Source: Competibacter_A sp002352125
Lineage (GTDB): Bacteria; Pseudomonadota; Gammaproteobacteria; Competibacterales; Competibacteraceae
Assembly (NCBI GenBank): GCA_035441325.1
Contig: DAOROA010000001.1
Span: forward strand, 1-64,000
Direction: 5' to 3'
DNA length: 64,000 bases
Part shown: one piece after another, positions 53,439 to 61,107 of the stretch
Layout of the letters: each line of letters starts with the position of its first letter
How positions within the stretch are numbered: position 1 is the first letter of the stretch
Position numbers and translations under genes: made by a program
The notes under the pieces: model-generated
What the model was told of the DNA's origin: nothing
Databases searched by the model: none
Seen by the model: only the letters and a program-made list of their open reading frames with translations

Positions 53439-54560
53439 ATGCCTGTTCGTATGGCCGTCCCGAAAGAACTCATTTCGGGCGAACGCCGGGTCGCCCTGGA
53501 CCCGACCATGGCCGAGCGTTTTGCCAAGCTCGGCGTGGAAATGCTGGTGGAAAAAGGCGCTGGCCTCAGCGCGTTTTTCTCCGACGAGGCTTATAGCAAA
53601 AGCAGCCGGCTAGTGGATGACGCCAAGGCGCTTTACGCCGAAGCCGACGTGGTCTTCAAAGTGCAGGCACCTACCTTGGAGGAAGTCGAGCTGCTCAGGG
53701 ACGGATCGACTTTGCTGGCGGTTCTGCTGCCGCACCGCAACGTGGAAGTGGTCAAACGGTTGCGCGACAAGAAGATCACCAGCTTTGCCATGGAATTGAT
53801 TCCGCGCATCTCCCGTGCCCAGTCGATGGACGTGCTGTCCTCGCAAGCGGCAGTGTCCGGTTACAAGGTAGCGCTACTGGCCGCTAATCTGACCAGCGGG
53901 TTCTTCCCGATGCTGACGACCGCCGCTGGCACCATCCGCCCGTCCAAAGTGGTCATCATCGGTGCGGGCGTCGCCGGCTTGCAAGCCATCGCCACCTGCC
54001 GCCGCTTGGGTGCGATGGTGGAAGCCTACGACGTGCGCCCGGCCGCCCGGCAGGAAATCGAATCGCTCGGCGCCAAGATGATCGACACCGGGGTCAACGC
54101 TGCCAGCGAAGGCGGTTACGCCCGCGAGCTGACGGCGGAAGAAAAGCAGAAACAGGCCGATGTGCTGGCTAAGCACATCGCCGCCGCCAACGCGGTCATC
54201 ACCACCGCTGCCGTGCCCGGCCGCGCTGCACCGAAGATCGTCACCACCGCCATGGTCGAGGGCATGAAGCGCGGTACGGTCATCGTCGACATGGCTGCCG
54301 AATCGGGCGGCAACTGCGAGCTGACCCAACCCGGCGAAACCATCGAGCACAACGGCGTCACCATCGCCGGTCCGCTCAACATCCCTAGCAGCTTCCCGGT
54401 TCCGGCCAGCGAGATGTACGCCAAGAACTTGTTCAATTTCCTGTCGCCGATGATCAAGGACGGCAACATGAATCTGGACTGGAACGATGAGGTGATCGCC
54501 AAGAGCGCGCTGACCCGCGACGGACAGATCGTCCACGAACCCACCAGCAAGCTGGTATAA
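53439..54560 (+). CDS. pntAA: NAD(P) transhydrogenase subunit alpha part 1
   Basis: This 373-residue protein has MPVRMAVPKELISGERRVALDPTMAERF and the NAD-binding VVIIGAGVAGLQAIATCRRLGAMVEAYDVRP, the soluble domain I of proton-translocating transhydrogenase. It lacks the membrane helices, which are encoded separately in pntAB, as in Rhodospirillum and many proteobacteria. It binds NAD(H) and exchanges hydride with NADP(H) at domain III of PntB. The start is ATG after AGGAGG. Confidence 0.97.
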   Translation: MPVRMAVPKELISGERRVALDPTMAERFAKLGVEMLVEKGAGLSAFFSDEAYSKSSRLVDDAKALYAEADVVFKVQAPTLEEVELLRDGSTLLAVLLPHRNVEVVKRLRDKKITSFAMELIPRISRAQSMDVLSSQAAVSGYKVALLAANLTSGFFPMLTTAAGTIRPSKVVIIGAGVAGLQAIATCRRLGAMVEAYDVRPAARQEIESLGAKMIDTGVNAASEGGYARELTAEEKQKQADVLAKHIAAANAVITTAAVPGRAAPKIVTTAMVEGMKRGTVIVDMAAESGGNCELTQPGETIEHNGVTIAGPLNIPSSFPVPASEMYAKNLFNFLSPMIKDGNMNLDWNDEVIAKSALTRDGQIVHEPTSKLV

Positions 54561-54582
54561 CCATAAAGACCGGAGAAGCGTT

Positions 54583-54894
54583 ATGGAAATCATGAAGCAG
54601 GTCGTCGAGTTCTTCTCCCCGATCTACATCCTCATGCTGGCCGGCTTTCTCGGCTACGAGATTATCAGCAAAGTGCCGGTCATCCTGCACACGCCGCTGA
54701 TGTCCGGCACCAACTTCGTCCACGGCATCGTGCTGGTCGGCGCGATGGTGGCGCTGGGCCAAGCGGTGACGCCGCTGGAGCAGGCCATCGGATTCCTCGC
54801 GGTGCTGTTGGGCGCCGGTAACGCGGTGGGCGGTTATTTCGTCACCGAGCGCATGCTGGAAATGTTCAAGAGCAGCAAGGGCCAGGAGAAGTAA
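54583..54894 (+). CDS. pntAB: NAD(P) transhydrogenase subunit alpha part 2
   Basis: This 103-residue protein has three membrane helices (FFSPIYILMLAGFLGYEII, LMSGTNFVHGIVLVGAMVAL, AIGFLAVLLGAGNAVGGYFV), the membrane portion of the alpha subunit that is fused to PntA in E. coli. The SGTNFVHGIVLVGA loop is typical. It helps form the proton path. It lies between pntAA and pntB with gaps of 22 and 3 bases. Confidence 0.96.
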   Translation: MEIMKQVVEFFSPIYILMLAGFLGYEIISKVPVILHTPLMSGTNFVHGIVLVGAMVALGQAVTPLEQAIGFLAVLLGAGNAVGGYFVTERMLEMFKSSKGQEK

Positions 54895-54897
54895 GTC

Positions 54898-56301
54898 ATG
54901 GGCTACGTGATTGAAACGATTTATTTCTTGACGGCCGTTTTGTTCATCATCGGCCTCAAGCGGATGTCGCATCCGACCACCGCCCGCAGCGGCATCGTTT
55001 GGGCGGGCTACGGCATGGTGCTAGCGACCGTCGTCAGCTTCGTTCATCCGCAGATTCAGGCTGGTCCCGGCAATTACGTGCTGATGGTCATCGCCATCGC
55101 CATCGGCGGCACCATCGCTTGGTACGGCGCGAAGAAAGTGGCGATGACCGCCATGCCTCAGATGATCGCCATCTACAACGGTATGGGCGGCGGCGCGGCG
55201 GCCGCCATCGCGGCGGTAGAGCTTTTGAAGACCCACGGCGAACATGTATTGCCGTTGAGCACGTTGTTGATGGCGGTAGCCGGCGCGCTGATCGGTGCCG
55301 TGGCCTTCTCCGGCTCGGTCGTGGCGTTCGGTAAATTGCAAGAGCTGAAATTCTTCAAGGATGACGCCAAGTTCCGCTTCACTGGCCAGCAGAAAGTGAA
55401 TGCGGCGGTCTTTGCGGCCGCTGCGATCATCGGTCTGATCATTGCCCTGACCCATAGCTCCAACGGCGCGCTGATCACGGTGTTCTTCTTGTTGGCGCTG
55501 GCCTTCGGCGCGATGATGGCCCTGCCGATCGGTGGCGCCGACATGCCGGTGGTCATCTCCCTGTTCAACGCTTTCACCGGCTTGGCGGTCGCCCTGGAAG
55601 GTTTTGTGCTCGGCAACTCGGCGATGATCATCGCCGGTATCATCGTCGGCTCGTCGGGCACGCTGCTGACCCTGATGATGGCCAAGGCGATGAACCGCTC
55701 GGTCTCCAACGTGCTGTTCAGCAACTGGGCGGCGCTGGGCAGCGGCGAAGCGCAAGCCGTCACCGGCAGCCTCAAGGCGATGGAGCCACCGGATGCGGCC
55801 ATTCAGATGGCTTACGCCGCCAAGGTCATCATCGTGCCCGGCTACGGCATGGCGGTGGCCCAAGCGCAGCACAAGATCTGGGAAATGTGCAAGCTGCTGA
55901 TCGAGCGGGATGTCGTGGTCAAGTTCGCCATTCACCCGGTCGCGGGCCGCATGCCCGGCCACATGAATGTGCTGTTGGCCGAAGCGGGCGTTCCCTACGA
56001 TCTGATCTTTGATATGGAAGAGATCAACGAGGAGTTCCAAACCGCTGACGTGGCGCTGGTGATCGGCGCCAACGACGTGGTCAACCCCGCAGCGCGCACC
56101 GATAAATCCAGCCCGATCTACGGCATGCCGATCCTGAATGTCGATCATGCCAAGAACGTGCAGGTGATCAAGCGCGGCAAGGGCGTCGGCTTCGCCGGCA
56201 TCGAAAACGCGTTGTTCTTCGCCGACAACACCCGGATGGTCTACGGCGACGCGCAAAAAGTCGCGGCGGGCCTGATCCAAGGCATCAAGGATCTCGGCTA
56301 A
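54898..56301 (+). CDS. pntB: NAD(P) transhydrogenase subunit beta
   Basis: This 467-residue protein has about nine N-terminal membrane helices (domain II) and a C-terminal NADP-binding domain III with VIIVPGYGMAVAQAQHKIWEM, FAIHPVAGRMPGHMNVLLAEAGVPYD and VALVIGANDVVNPAA. Together with pntAA and pntAB it makes the complete proton-driven enzyme that supplies NADPH. An intrinsic terminator follows. Confidence 0.97.
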   Translation: MGYVIETIYFLTAVLFIIGLKRMSHPTTARSGIVWAGYGMVLATVVSFVHPQIQAGPGNYVLMVIAIAIGGTIAWYGAKKVAMTAMPQMIAIYNGMGGGAAAAIAAVELLKTHGEHVLPLSTLLMAVAGALIGAVAFSGSVVAFGKLQELKFFKDDAKFRFTGQQKVNAAVFAAAAIIGLIIALTHSSNGALITVFFLLALAFGAMMALPIGGADMPVVISLFNAFTGLAVALEGFVLGNSAMIIAGIIVGSSGTLLTLMMAKAMNRSVSNVLFSNWAALGSGEAQAVTGSLKAMEPPDAAIQMAYAAKVIIVPGYGMAVAQAQHKIWEMCKLLIERDVVVKFAIHPVAGRMPGHMNVLLAEAGVPYDLIFDMEEINEEFQTADVALVIGANDVVNPAARTDKSSPIYGMPILNVDHAKNVQVIKRGKGVGFAGIENALFFADNTRMVYGDAQKVAAGLIQGIKDLG

Positions 56302-56329
56302 AACTCGTCGCAGTTTGCGGCATCATCGC

Positions 56330-56357
56330 AAGGCGGCCTACGGGCCGCCTTGTTTTT
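56330..56357 (+). terminator. intrinsic terminator of the pnt operon
   Basis: AAGGCGGCC, a short loop and GGCCGCCTT are followed by a T run, 28 bases past pntB. A second stem (ACCCGGCC/GGCCGGGT, 56371-56391) lies just beyond and may serve the opposing slipin gene. Confidence 0.85.
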
Positions 56358-56408
56358 TCGGGGTTGAAAGAACCCGGCCTTACGGCCGGGCTCCAGTTTT
56401 AACGACGG

Positions 56409-57557
56409 TCAATGCGCCGGCAGGTCGATGCGCACCGTGTCGCGCAGCACGCCATCCAGGCCGCCGAACACGGTCAACCGTTCGACCTTATCGACCACCT
56501 TCTCCAGCGCCTCCAGTTCCTTGAGCCGCAGCAGCAGGGGGTTCTCTTCCATGAGCTTCGCCGTGTTGAGCAGCGAGCGGGTGGCGGCGGTTTCCTCGCG
56601 CCGGCGGATGACGTTGGCCTGCGCCACCTTCTCCGCCTGCACCACCTGGTTGAGAATGTCCTTCATCTCGCCCGGCAGGATCACGTCCTTCAAGCCGACC
56701 GTCTCCAGTTCCAGACCGTGCAGCCGGATCTTCTCGACTGCGTAATCCCACACCGCCCGGTCCAGTTCGTCCTTGTCACCGAGCAACACGTCCAAAGTGC
56801 GAGTACCGATAGTCTGGCGCAGACCGAACTGCAAGGTCCGGTACAGGTAGTCGCCGACGTTGCCCAGCTCGGCGCGGGCCTTTACCGGATCGGCGATCCG
56901 GTAGACCGCCGACAGATTCACCCGCAGGCTGACCTTGTCCTTGGTCAAGATTTCCTGGCCGGAAACTTCCAAGGTCTGCAAGCGCAGGTCCACCGACTCC
57001 ACCTTCACCGCGCGATTGAACCGCCAGAAGGCGTGCAAGCCGGGCGACAGGGTGCGCGCCAGTTCACCGTCTACCAGCAACAGGCCGACGTGGTTATCCT
57101 CGATCTCGGCGACCTGAATAAAGCCGGTCAGATTCTTGGCCAGGGCCGCCGACGGCCGCGCCAACAGGGCGGCGTGCGCCCGCGACAGGGCGTAATCGGT
57201 GGCGATGTCGATCAGCTCGACCCGTACCTCCACCGGACCCCGCCAGTAGACCCGACGGGTCGCGGGCGGCAACACGCCCTCCAGCCGGCCGTTCTTGTAG
57301 ATCAGGCCAACCTGCCGGTCGCCGGTCTCGATCACTTGAAAATGGCGTTCGATCAGTCCCGCATCCGCCTTCAACAGCACGTCCAGCCAGGGGTGATCGA
57401 ATTCGGCCACGGTCAGGTCGTAACGCTGCACCTCGTGGCGGTTCAGCGGATCGAGCCAGCGGTAAATGCCCGGTTCCAGAATAGCCGCCAACCGGCGGTC
57501 GTACAGGTGGAGCCCACGCTCGTTCTGGGCGATCACGATTCGCTTGTAACCCAACAT
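56409..57557 (-). CDS. slipin/SPFH-domain protein
   Basis: This 382-residue protein starts MLGYKRIVIAQNERGLHLYDRRLAAILEPG. It shows three related strand pairs (NERGLHLYDRRL, RQVGLIYKNGRLEGVLPP, NHVGLLLVDGELARTLSPG) and then the SPFH domain (about residues 190-330: EILTKDKVSLRVNLSAVYRIADP). A coiled C-terminal helix with QAEKVAQANVIRRREETAATRSL closes it. There is no clear membrane helix. SPFH proteins organise membrane microdomains or chaperone membrane proteases. The start is ATG at 57557 after AAGGAG. It stands alone between the pnt operon and the tRNA. Confidence 0.88.
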   Translation of the reverse strand: MLGYKRIVIAQNERGLHLYDRRLAAILEPGIYRWLDPLNRHEVQRYDLTVAEFDHPWLDVLLKADAGLIERHFQVIETGDRQVGLIYKNGRLEGVLPPATRRVYWRGPVEVRVELIDIATDYALSRAHAALLARPSAALAKNLTGFIQVAEIEDNHVGLLLVDGELARTLSPGLHAFWRFNRAVKVESVDLRLQTLEVSGQEILTKDKVSLRVNLSAVYRIADPVKARAELGNVGDYLYRTLQFGLRQTIGTRTLDVLLGDKDELDRAVWDYAVEKIRLHGLELETVGLKDVILPGEMKDILNQVVQAEKVAQANVIRRREETAATRSLLNTAKLMEENPLLLRLKELEALEKVVDKVERLTVFGGLDGVLRDTVRIDLPAH

Positions 57558-58010
57558 CTTGGTTCTCCTTGTGAAATTCGAGTGCATTCTTCCTGTTCCG
57601 CCGCAATCCGGCGGGCGAGCGTGGCGTGTTGCTTGTCGGCGCCGTTTCCGGCCCGCCACCGCCGAGCGTCAGGATGTCATCGAGACCTGCTCCTGCCGGT
57701 TGGTTGATAAAAGGGTTTAAAGGGTTGGGAGCACACCCCACACCCCCGCAGCGGACGACAGGTCGATGCCGGATCGATGACCGGCGGGCCTCGCGCAGCG
57801 GCCAGCGTCCTTGCTGGCCAGGACCGCGCTCGGCTGGCCGATCATGACTTCAGCCCGATTCCCCATCGCGCGAGACCGCGCGGGCGTTGCGGGCCGGCAG
57901 CCGTCCCGATGCCGAGGCACCGGGCACGCTACCGCCCGCCGGGGCAGCTCCCGGGGTACTACAGTCAATGGAGCGGATTCGAACCGCAAGCCTGTTTAGG
58001 GCTTTATCCA
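57558..58010. other. intergenic region between slipin and tRNA, no clear gene
   Basis: About 450 GC-rich bases lie here. Frames remain open on both strands, but none has a ribosome-binding site or recognisable protein. A T-arm-like piece (GCGGTTCGAATCCGC on the minus strand, near 57972-57986) lies 25 bases beyond the 3' end of the tRNA. It lacks the rest of a tRNA, so it may be a tRNA fragment or chance. Confidence 0.4.
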
Positions 58011-58086
58011 TGGTGGAAAAGGAGGGAGTCGAACCCTCGGCCGTCTGATTATGAGTCAGATGCTCTACCAGCTGAGCTACTTTCCT
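58011..58086 (-). tRNA. tRNA with CAU anticodon, probably elongator tRNA-Met
   Basis: This is a 76-nucleotide cloverleaf. The D arm is GCTC/GAGC, the anticodon arm TCTGA-CTCATAA-TCAGA with anticodon CAT, the T arm GAGGG-TTCGACT-CCCTC, and the 3' CCA is encoded. The anticodon stem lacks the three G-C pairs of initiator tRNA, leaving elongator Met or the Ile2 type (CAU modified to lysidine). The acceptor stem has an A1-C72 mismatch, which is unusual outside initiators. I see no obvious promoter directly upstream. Confidence 0.88.
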
Positions 58087-58243
58087 CGCTTCGAAGTCCC
58101 ATCGTCCGCCCGACACACGCCGTGCGATGGTTAGCGTTAGCGCGCCGGACCGGCGTTTGAACCAGAACCGCTGTGCGGCGACAGGCTTGCTTCGAACTTT
58201 GCCGGCGGCGATTTCAAAATCTTTCCGCCGGACGCCAGACAAC

Positions 58244-58278
58244 AAAAAACCCCGGAAGGCTGGCCGCCGACCGGGGTT
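58244..58278 (-). terminator. intrinsic terminator of the candidate small RNA
   Basis: On the minus strand AACCCCGG, a 15-base loop and CCGGGGTT are followed by a T run (TTTTTTGTT). It stands before the tRNA gene, so the transcript entering here is ended rather than continued into the tRNA. Confidence 0.8.
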
Positions 58279-58438
58279 TGGTATTCCCGCTCGGAAGGTC
58301 GCCTCGCGCGGACCTCCCGAGCCTATGTTCTCGTCAGGTCCGCATCAAATCCATCGTTGGCGCGCAAAGATGCGCTGTCAGCATTGGCTGGCCGACAATG
58401 GATGAGAGGTTGAAGTTGCGCTGGTTTCTATTCATGGG
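58244..58438 (-). ncRNA. candidate small RNA of about 195 nt, unassigned
   Basis: A near-consensus promoter (58445-58472) and an intrinsic terminator (58244-58278) bracket about 195 bases. The 3' half has a further stem of about 12 base pairs with one G-T wobble (GCTCGGGAGGTC with GACCTTCCGAGC, 58289-58322). A 33-codon ORF (MNRNQRNFNLSS...) fits inside, but it lacks a ribosome-binding site and is not rich in any one amino acid. It could be a 6S-like RNA, a leader or a regulatory RNA. I do not recognise a known family. Confidence 0.55.
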
Positions 58439-58444
58439 GGGCGG

Positions 58445-58472
58445 ATTATAGGCGGGAAAACCGGCAAGTCAA
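58445..58472 (-). promoter_or_regulatory. near-consensus sigma-70 promoter
   Basis: On the minus strand TTGACT (58472-58467), 16 bases, TATAAT (58450-58445), followed by a C-rich discriminator. It is the best promoter match I found in this window. The predicted start is near 58438. Confidence 0.8.
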
Positions 58473-58487
58473 GCCCGTTGGGAAATT

Positions 58488-58540
58488 TTAAAGAAACAGG
58501 AGATCCCACGGCAAAGTAGTGGGATCTCCTGTTTCTTTAA
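58488..58540. terminator. perfect 22-bp inverted repeat, probable bidirectional terminator
   Basis: Two perfectly complementary 22-base arms (58488-58509 and 58519-58540) flank a nine-base loop. Outer bases are TTAAAGAAA and TTTCTTTAA, so both strands offer a stem followed by a U-rich end. It separates the small RNA promoter from the cassette array. Confidence 0.6.
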
Positions 58541-58605
58541 TCCGACGACTAACAGGACGGTGCCGACACGTTTGAGAACAGGAGCGCTCTAGGTATCCGT
58601 AGGAC

Positions 58606-58701
58606 TGCTAACGATCAGCTTGCCAATGGTGGCCTCTCCTCAATTTCCGAATTGCCGAGCGGTGGCGCGGAGCCGCCATTGGGTGCAGCGCCTGGTTAGC
58701 C
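58606..58701 (-). repeat. attC-like integron recombination site (96 bp)
   Basis: On the minus strand the element runs from GGCTAAC to GTTAGCA, with an inner stem CCAATGGCGG against CCACCATTGG. It begins inside the stop codon of the membrane protein gene, as attC sites usually do. The end motifs deviate slightly from RYYYAAC and GTTRRRY. Confidence 0.6.
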
Positions 58702-59145
58702 GTTCCTCGGTCGAAGAAATATCGAAACCGCAACGGCCAGCAATCCCGCTGCGAGAGCTGCTGCCGGCACCAGGTGCAGGGATGCTTGTTGCAAAGAAAA
58801 CGCGGGTGGCATCCCGAAGATGGCGGCGGCAGATTGCGCGTCACGAAACTGAGCAGCTTTCAACAGCGCGGCCAGGAGCCCCGCAACCAGCATCGGAAGA
58901 AGCGCGATCATCCATCGCGCCGCCCTGGAGTAGCGTCGGAGGCAGCAACCTGTCGCTGTGGCCAATCCGGCACACGCACAGAGGAAGAGAGCAAACATGG
59001 CAAGCGCGGCGAATGGCTCCGTGGGAGAAAAGACACTCAATCGCTGTCCGGGAGGCATCACCAGATGCTGCAATCCCGACATCAACGGCCAAGAGCAGAC
59101 CGCAGCCACAATGATGGAGGAAATAATCGCGATTAGGTTACGCAT
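58696..59145 (-). CDS. four-helix membrane protein, cassette gene
   Basis: This 149-residue protein has four hydrophobic helices (LIAIISSIIVAAVCSWPLM, FAALAMFALFLCACAGLA, WMIALLPMLVAGLLAALL, LVPAAALAAGLLAVAVSIF). No family is recognised. The start codon lies nine bases after an attC-like site and the stop overlaps another, the classic position of an integron cassette gene. No strong ribosome-binding site is seen, which is common in cassettes. Function unknown. Confidence 0.65.
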   Translation of the reverse strand: MRNLIAIISSIIVAAVCSWPLMSGLQHLVMPPGQRLSVFSPTEPFAALAMFALFLCACAGLATATGCCLRRYSRAARWMIALLPMLVAGLLAALLKAAQFRDAQSAAAIFGMPPAFSLQQASLHLVPAAALAAGLLAVAVSIFLRPRNG

Positions 59146-59153
59146 GTGTTCTC

Positions 59154-59234
59154 GGCCAAAATTTGAGTTAGCCGGAGGGCAAAAGCAGAGCGAAGCGCCG
59201 CTTTTACCCTCCCGTGTTGAGCAATTTGTTAGCC
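59154..59234 (-). repeat. attC-like integron recombination site (81 bp)
   Basis: On the minus strand it begins GGCTAACAAATTGCTCAACA, typical of attC left ends, and ends near TCAAATTTTGGCC. It has a long inner stem GGAGGGTAAAAGC against GCTTTTGCCCTCC. The terminal GTTRRRY appears mutated to TTTTGGC. The shape and length fit attC. Confidence 0.75.
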
Positions 59235-59365
59235 GTCATTTCCATCGGGTAGTGGCGCAAAAACGAATGTTTTCTGCTGGATGATTGAGGGTTATCCTTG
59301 ATAGATAGCCGCTCTGTTAGCGGTTTATCTCGCTCATCATGCCGTACTGCCATGAATCTGAACAT
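59204..59365 (-). CDS. 53-residue cassette peptide reading into attC
   Basis: This ORF of 53 codons (starting MFRFMAVRHDERDKPLTERL) ends inside the attC-like site (stop 59204-59206), a common property of small cassette ORFs. It has no ribosome-binding site or domain. It may be non-coding; I list it because of its position in a 380-base cassette that has no larger ORF. Confidence 0.3.
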   Translation of the reverse strand: MFRFMAVRHDERDKPLTERLSIKDNPQSSSRKHSFLRHYPMEMTANKLLNTGG

Positions 59366-59614
59366 TCTATTTTGAACCACTACCCACCTCTTCCTCCATC
59401 GCTATAACGTGGAGCGTTTGAATATTCTAAATTGAGCCATTACCCTCAGATGCGAGCGCAAGCGAGTTGGTTGCATGTGTTTGTTAGCGTTCGATTGATT
59501 CATGCCGCTTTGGATAGCGTTCGATTTACAATATGCCAAAATATTGACGTTTGCTCGTGCTTCTATTCAAAAAATCTTCAAAAAAACCAGCTTCGTTTAA
59601 TGGGACAGGATATG
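59366..59614. other. cassette interior without a clear gene
   Basis: About 250 bases hold only short ORFs. A palindromic piece near 59446-59500 (GCGAGCGCAAGCGAG core, with GTTAGCG at its right) may be a decayed attC site. Two diverged 26-base direct repeats (59360-59385 and 59420-59445; five differences, 60 bases apart) straddle its left edge. Confidence 0.4.
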
Positions 59615-59677
59615 CGCTAACGGGGCGGCGGGCGAAGCGAGCGGCACTTTAGGCGGTCGGCTGCAATTTTGTTGGAC
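59615..59677 (-). repeat. attC-like integron recombination site (63 bp)
   Basis: On the minus strand GTCCAAC (a perfect RYYYAAC) and GTTAGCG bracket 63 bases, five bases past the kinase stop. The internal stem is less regular than in the other sites, so the assignment rests on end motifs, length and position. Confidence 0.55.
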
Positions 59678-59682
59678 AGTAC

Positions 59683-60894
59683 TCACGCCGGAGTTCGCAG
59701 GCGTTCCGCAAACTCTTTCGCTGAAGACAGACGCTGTTTTTCGCCAGCGATTGCGTCCTTGATAACAGGATCAACCCAGCTTAGTTCTGGACGGTACTGT
59801 GCAATAGTCCGGTAGTTTGCAGGGTCTGGTTTCTGACCGAGCACAGCTTCGTAAAGCATTACACCACAAGCGTATATATCCTGAAGAGCACTCCTTCTTT
59901 TCGGGTCAGCAAGCACCTCAGATGGAATATAACCTAAAGTGCCGACGACGGCTGTTGTCAGACTAGTTGAACTCATTTCGTCAAGCAGGTAAGCCGACCC
60001 AAAATCTAGAATTACTGGTTGTGTATCAGTTTTTCGGACGAGAATATTCGACGGCTTGAGGTCGCGATGCAGGACGCCGTTTTCATGTGCATGGGTTAGC
60101 CCTCCAAGAACCTCCGAAAACAACTTAACGATGACGTCAAAATCAGCCTTAGCACACCTAGTTCTAATGTCCAACCCCCGAATAAGCGGCATCAAGATGT
60201 AAGGTTTACCTTCGGTCGTTAGCCCGGCCTCCACGTATTGTACGATCACCCTGTGCTCCAACAACTGTATTGCCTTCACTTCTCGCTGAAAACGTTTGAC
60301 CGCCTTGCTTCTATCAGATACGAAAGGACTTGGGTCCAATAACTTGATGGCAAACTCAAAATCCGAGATCGTCGTCGAACGAATAGCTTTGAAGACAACT
60401 CCGTAGCCTCCCTCTCCAAGCTTTTCACCAAGCTGTAGACGCTGAACTAACTCGCTAGGTGAGCTGTCTTCGTCAAGTCCGGCGATGATCACCGAATCTC
60501 TATCCGCTGTCTCAAGCGCGCCATCCGGTGAAACACTCACCGGTACCTCGTGCTTTTTGAGAATATTGTTAAGAGTAGAGTGCGGTGGTACCTGAACGCC
60601 CCAGTCTTCGGCTGTACGGAGCGCGCTCCACATCGAATCCATAAAGAACGCCACGTCCTCCGACCGCTCCCTCATGTTGCGGAGCAGGTCGTCAGTTGCC
60701 CAGTTAAAACTCGAACTCTGACCAGTTCCGCCAAAGGCAACTTGAAACGACTCGATCCTCCCTTTCGTGCCGCCAGCGACTTTTTCTAGAACGTCGTAGA
60801 AATCATGAACTGCGCTAATTGGAAGTCCGTACCCGAGGCCATCAAACTTCGAATCGCCTGGCAGCTTAAGACTAGTTCTGTAGCGCTCACCCAT
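59683..60894 (-). CDS. Hanks-type Ser/Thr kinase with unrecognised N-terminal domain, cassette gene
   Basis: The 403-residue protein has a C-terminal protein kinase domain (about residues 130-400): G-loop LGEKLGEGGYGVVFKA, Lys in FAIKLLD, catalytic loop HRDLKPSNIL, DFG in VILDFGSAYLL and GTLGYIPSEVL. The N-terminal about 125 residues are an unrecognised domain that might sense a signal. No membrane helix is seen. The gene lies between attC-like sites, which is rare for full kinases. A TTG at 60906 is an alternative start. It could act in stress or phage response; that is inference. Confidence 0.88.
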   Translation of the reverse strand: MGERYRTSLKLPGDSKFDGLGYGLPISAVHDFYDVLEKVAGGTKGRIESFQVAFGGTGQSSSFNWATDDLLRNMRERSEDVAFFMDSMWSALRTAEDWGVQVPPHSTLNNILKKHEVPVSVSPDGALETADRDSVIIAGLDEDSSPSELVQRLQLGEKLGEGGYGVVFKAIRSTTISDFEFAIKLLDPSPFVSDRSKAVKRFQREVKAIQLLEHRVIVQYVEAGLTTEGKPYILMPLIRGLDIRTRCAKADFDVIVKLFSEVLGGLTHAHENGVLHRDLKPSNILVRKTDTQPVILDFGSAYLLDEMSSTSLTTAVVGTLGYIPSEVLADPKRRSALQDIYACGVMLYEAVLGQKPDPANYRTIAQYRPELSWVDPVIKDAIAGEKQRLSSAKEFAERLRTPA

Positions 60895-60916
60895 GTTTGA
60901 TTGCAACTTCTACTCT

Positions 60917-61001
60917 GTCTAACGGGGCTGCGGATAAGCCACGAGGACGAAAACGCCAAAGGCGTTGACAGCCGATGACGGCTTGATCCGCGTGGTTGTG
61001 C
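60917..61001 (-). repeat. attC-like integron recombination site (85 bp)
   Basis: On the minus strand it runs from GCACAAC to GTTAGAC, the latter a perfect GTTRRRY. The arms GCGGATCAAGCC and GGCTTATCCGC pair except for one bulged C, the extrahelical-base feature that orients attC sites. A second inner stem AACGCC/GGCGTT lies between them. It ends 23 bases before the kinase start. Confidence 0.75.
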
Positions 61002-61027
61002 GGCGCTTCGCGCCCGCGACAACGTTG

Positions 61028-61107
61028 GACGTAACGGGCGCCGGAGCGCAGCGGAGGGAACCAAAATGTGTAGCATTTTGGCGTCCTGTTGACGGACTGG
61101 TTAGGGC
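61028..61107 (-). repeat. probable second, diverged attC site (80 bp)
   Basis: On the minus strand it begins GCCCTAAC inside the stop of the HEPN-like gene and ends around CCGTTACGTC, with a small stem CCAAAATG/CATTTTGG within. Its arms pair poorly. With the adjacent 85-bp site it may represent two attC sites with no gene between them (an empty cassette), or one overlong site. Confidence 0.45.

Noticed and set aside
57094..57741. 215-codon minus-strand frame upstream of the slipin
   Set aside because: It overlaps the slipin in another frame, has no ribosome-binding site and its first 60 residues are low-complexity.
58011..58086. Initiator tRNA-fMet
   Set aside because: The anticodon stem lacks the GGG/CCC pairs required for initiators, despite the unpaired first base.
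57777..58160. Plus-strand ORF of 127 codons containing RRESNPRPSDYESDALPAELL
   Set aside because: It is the antisense of the tRNA gene; this string is a known kind of spurious translation from tRNA-Met regions.
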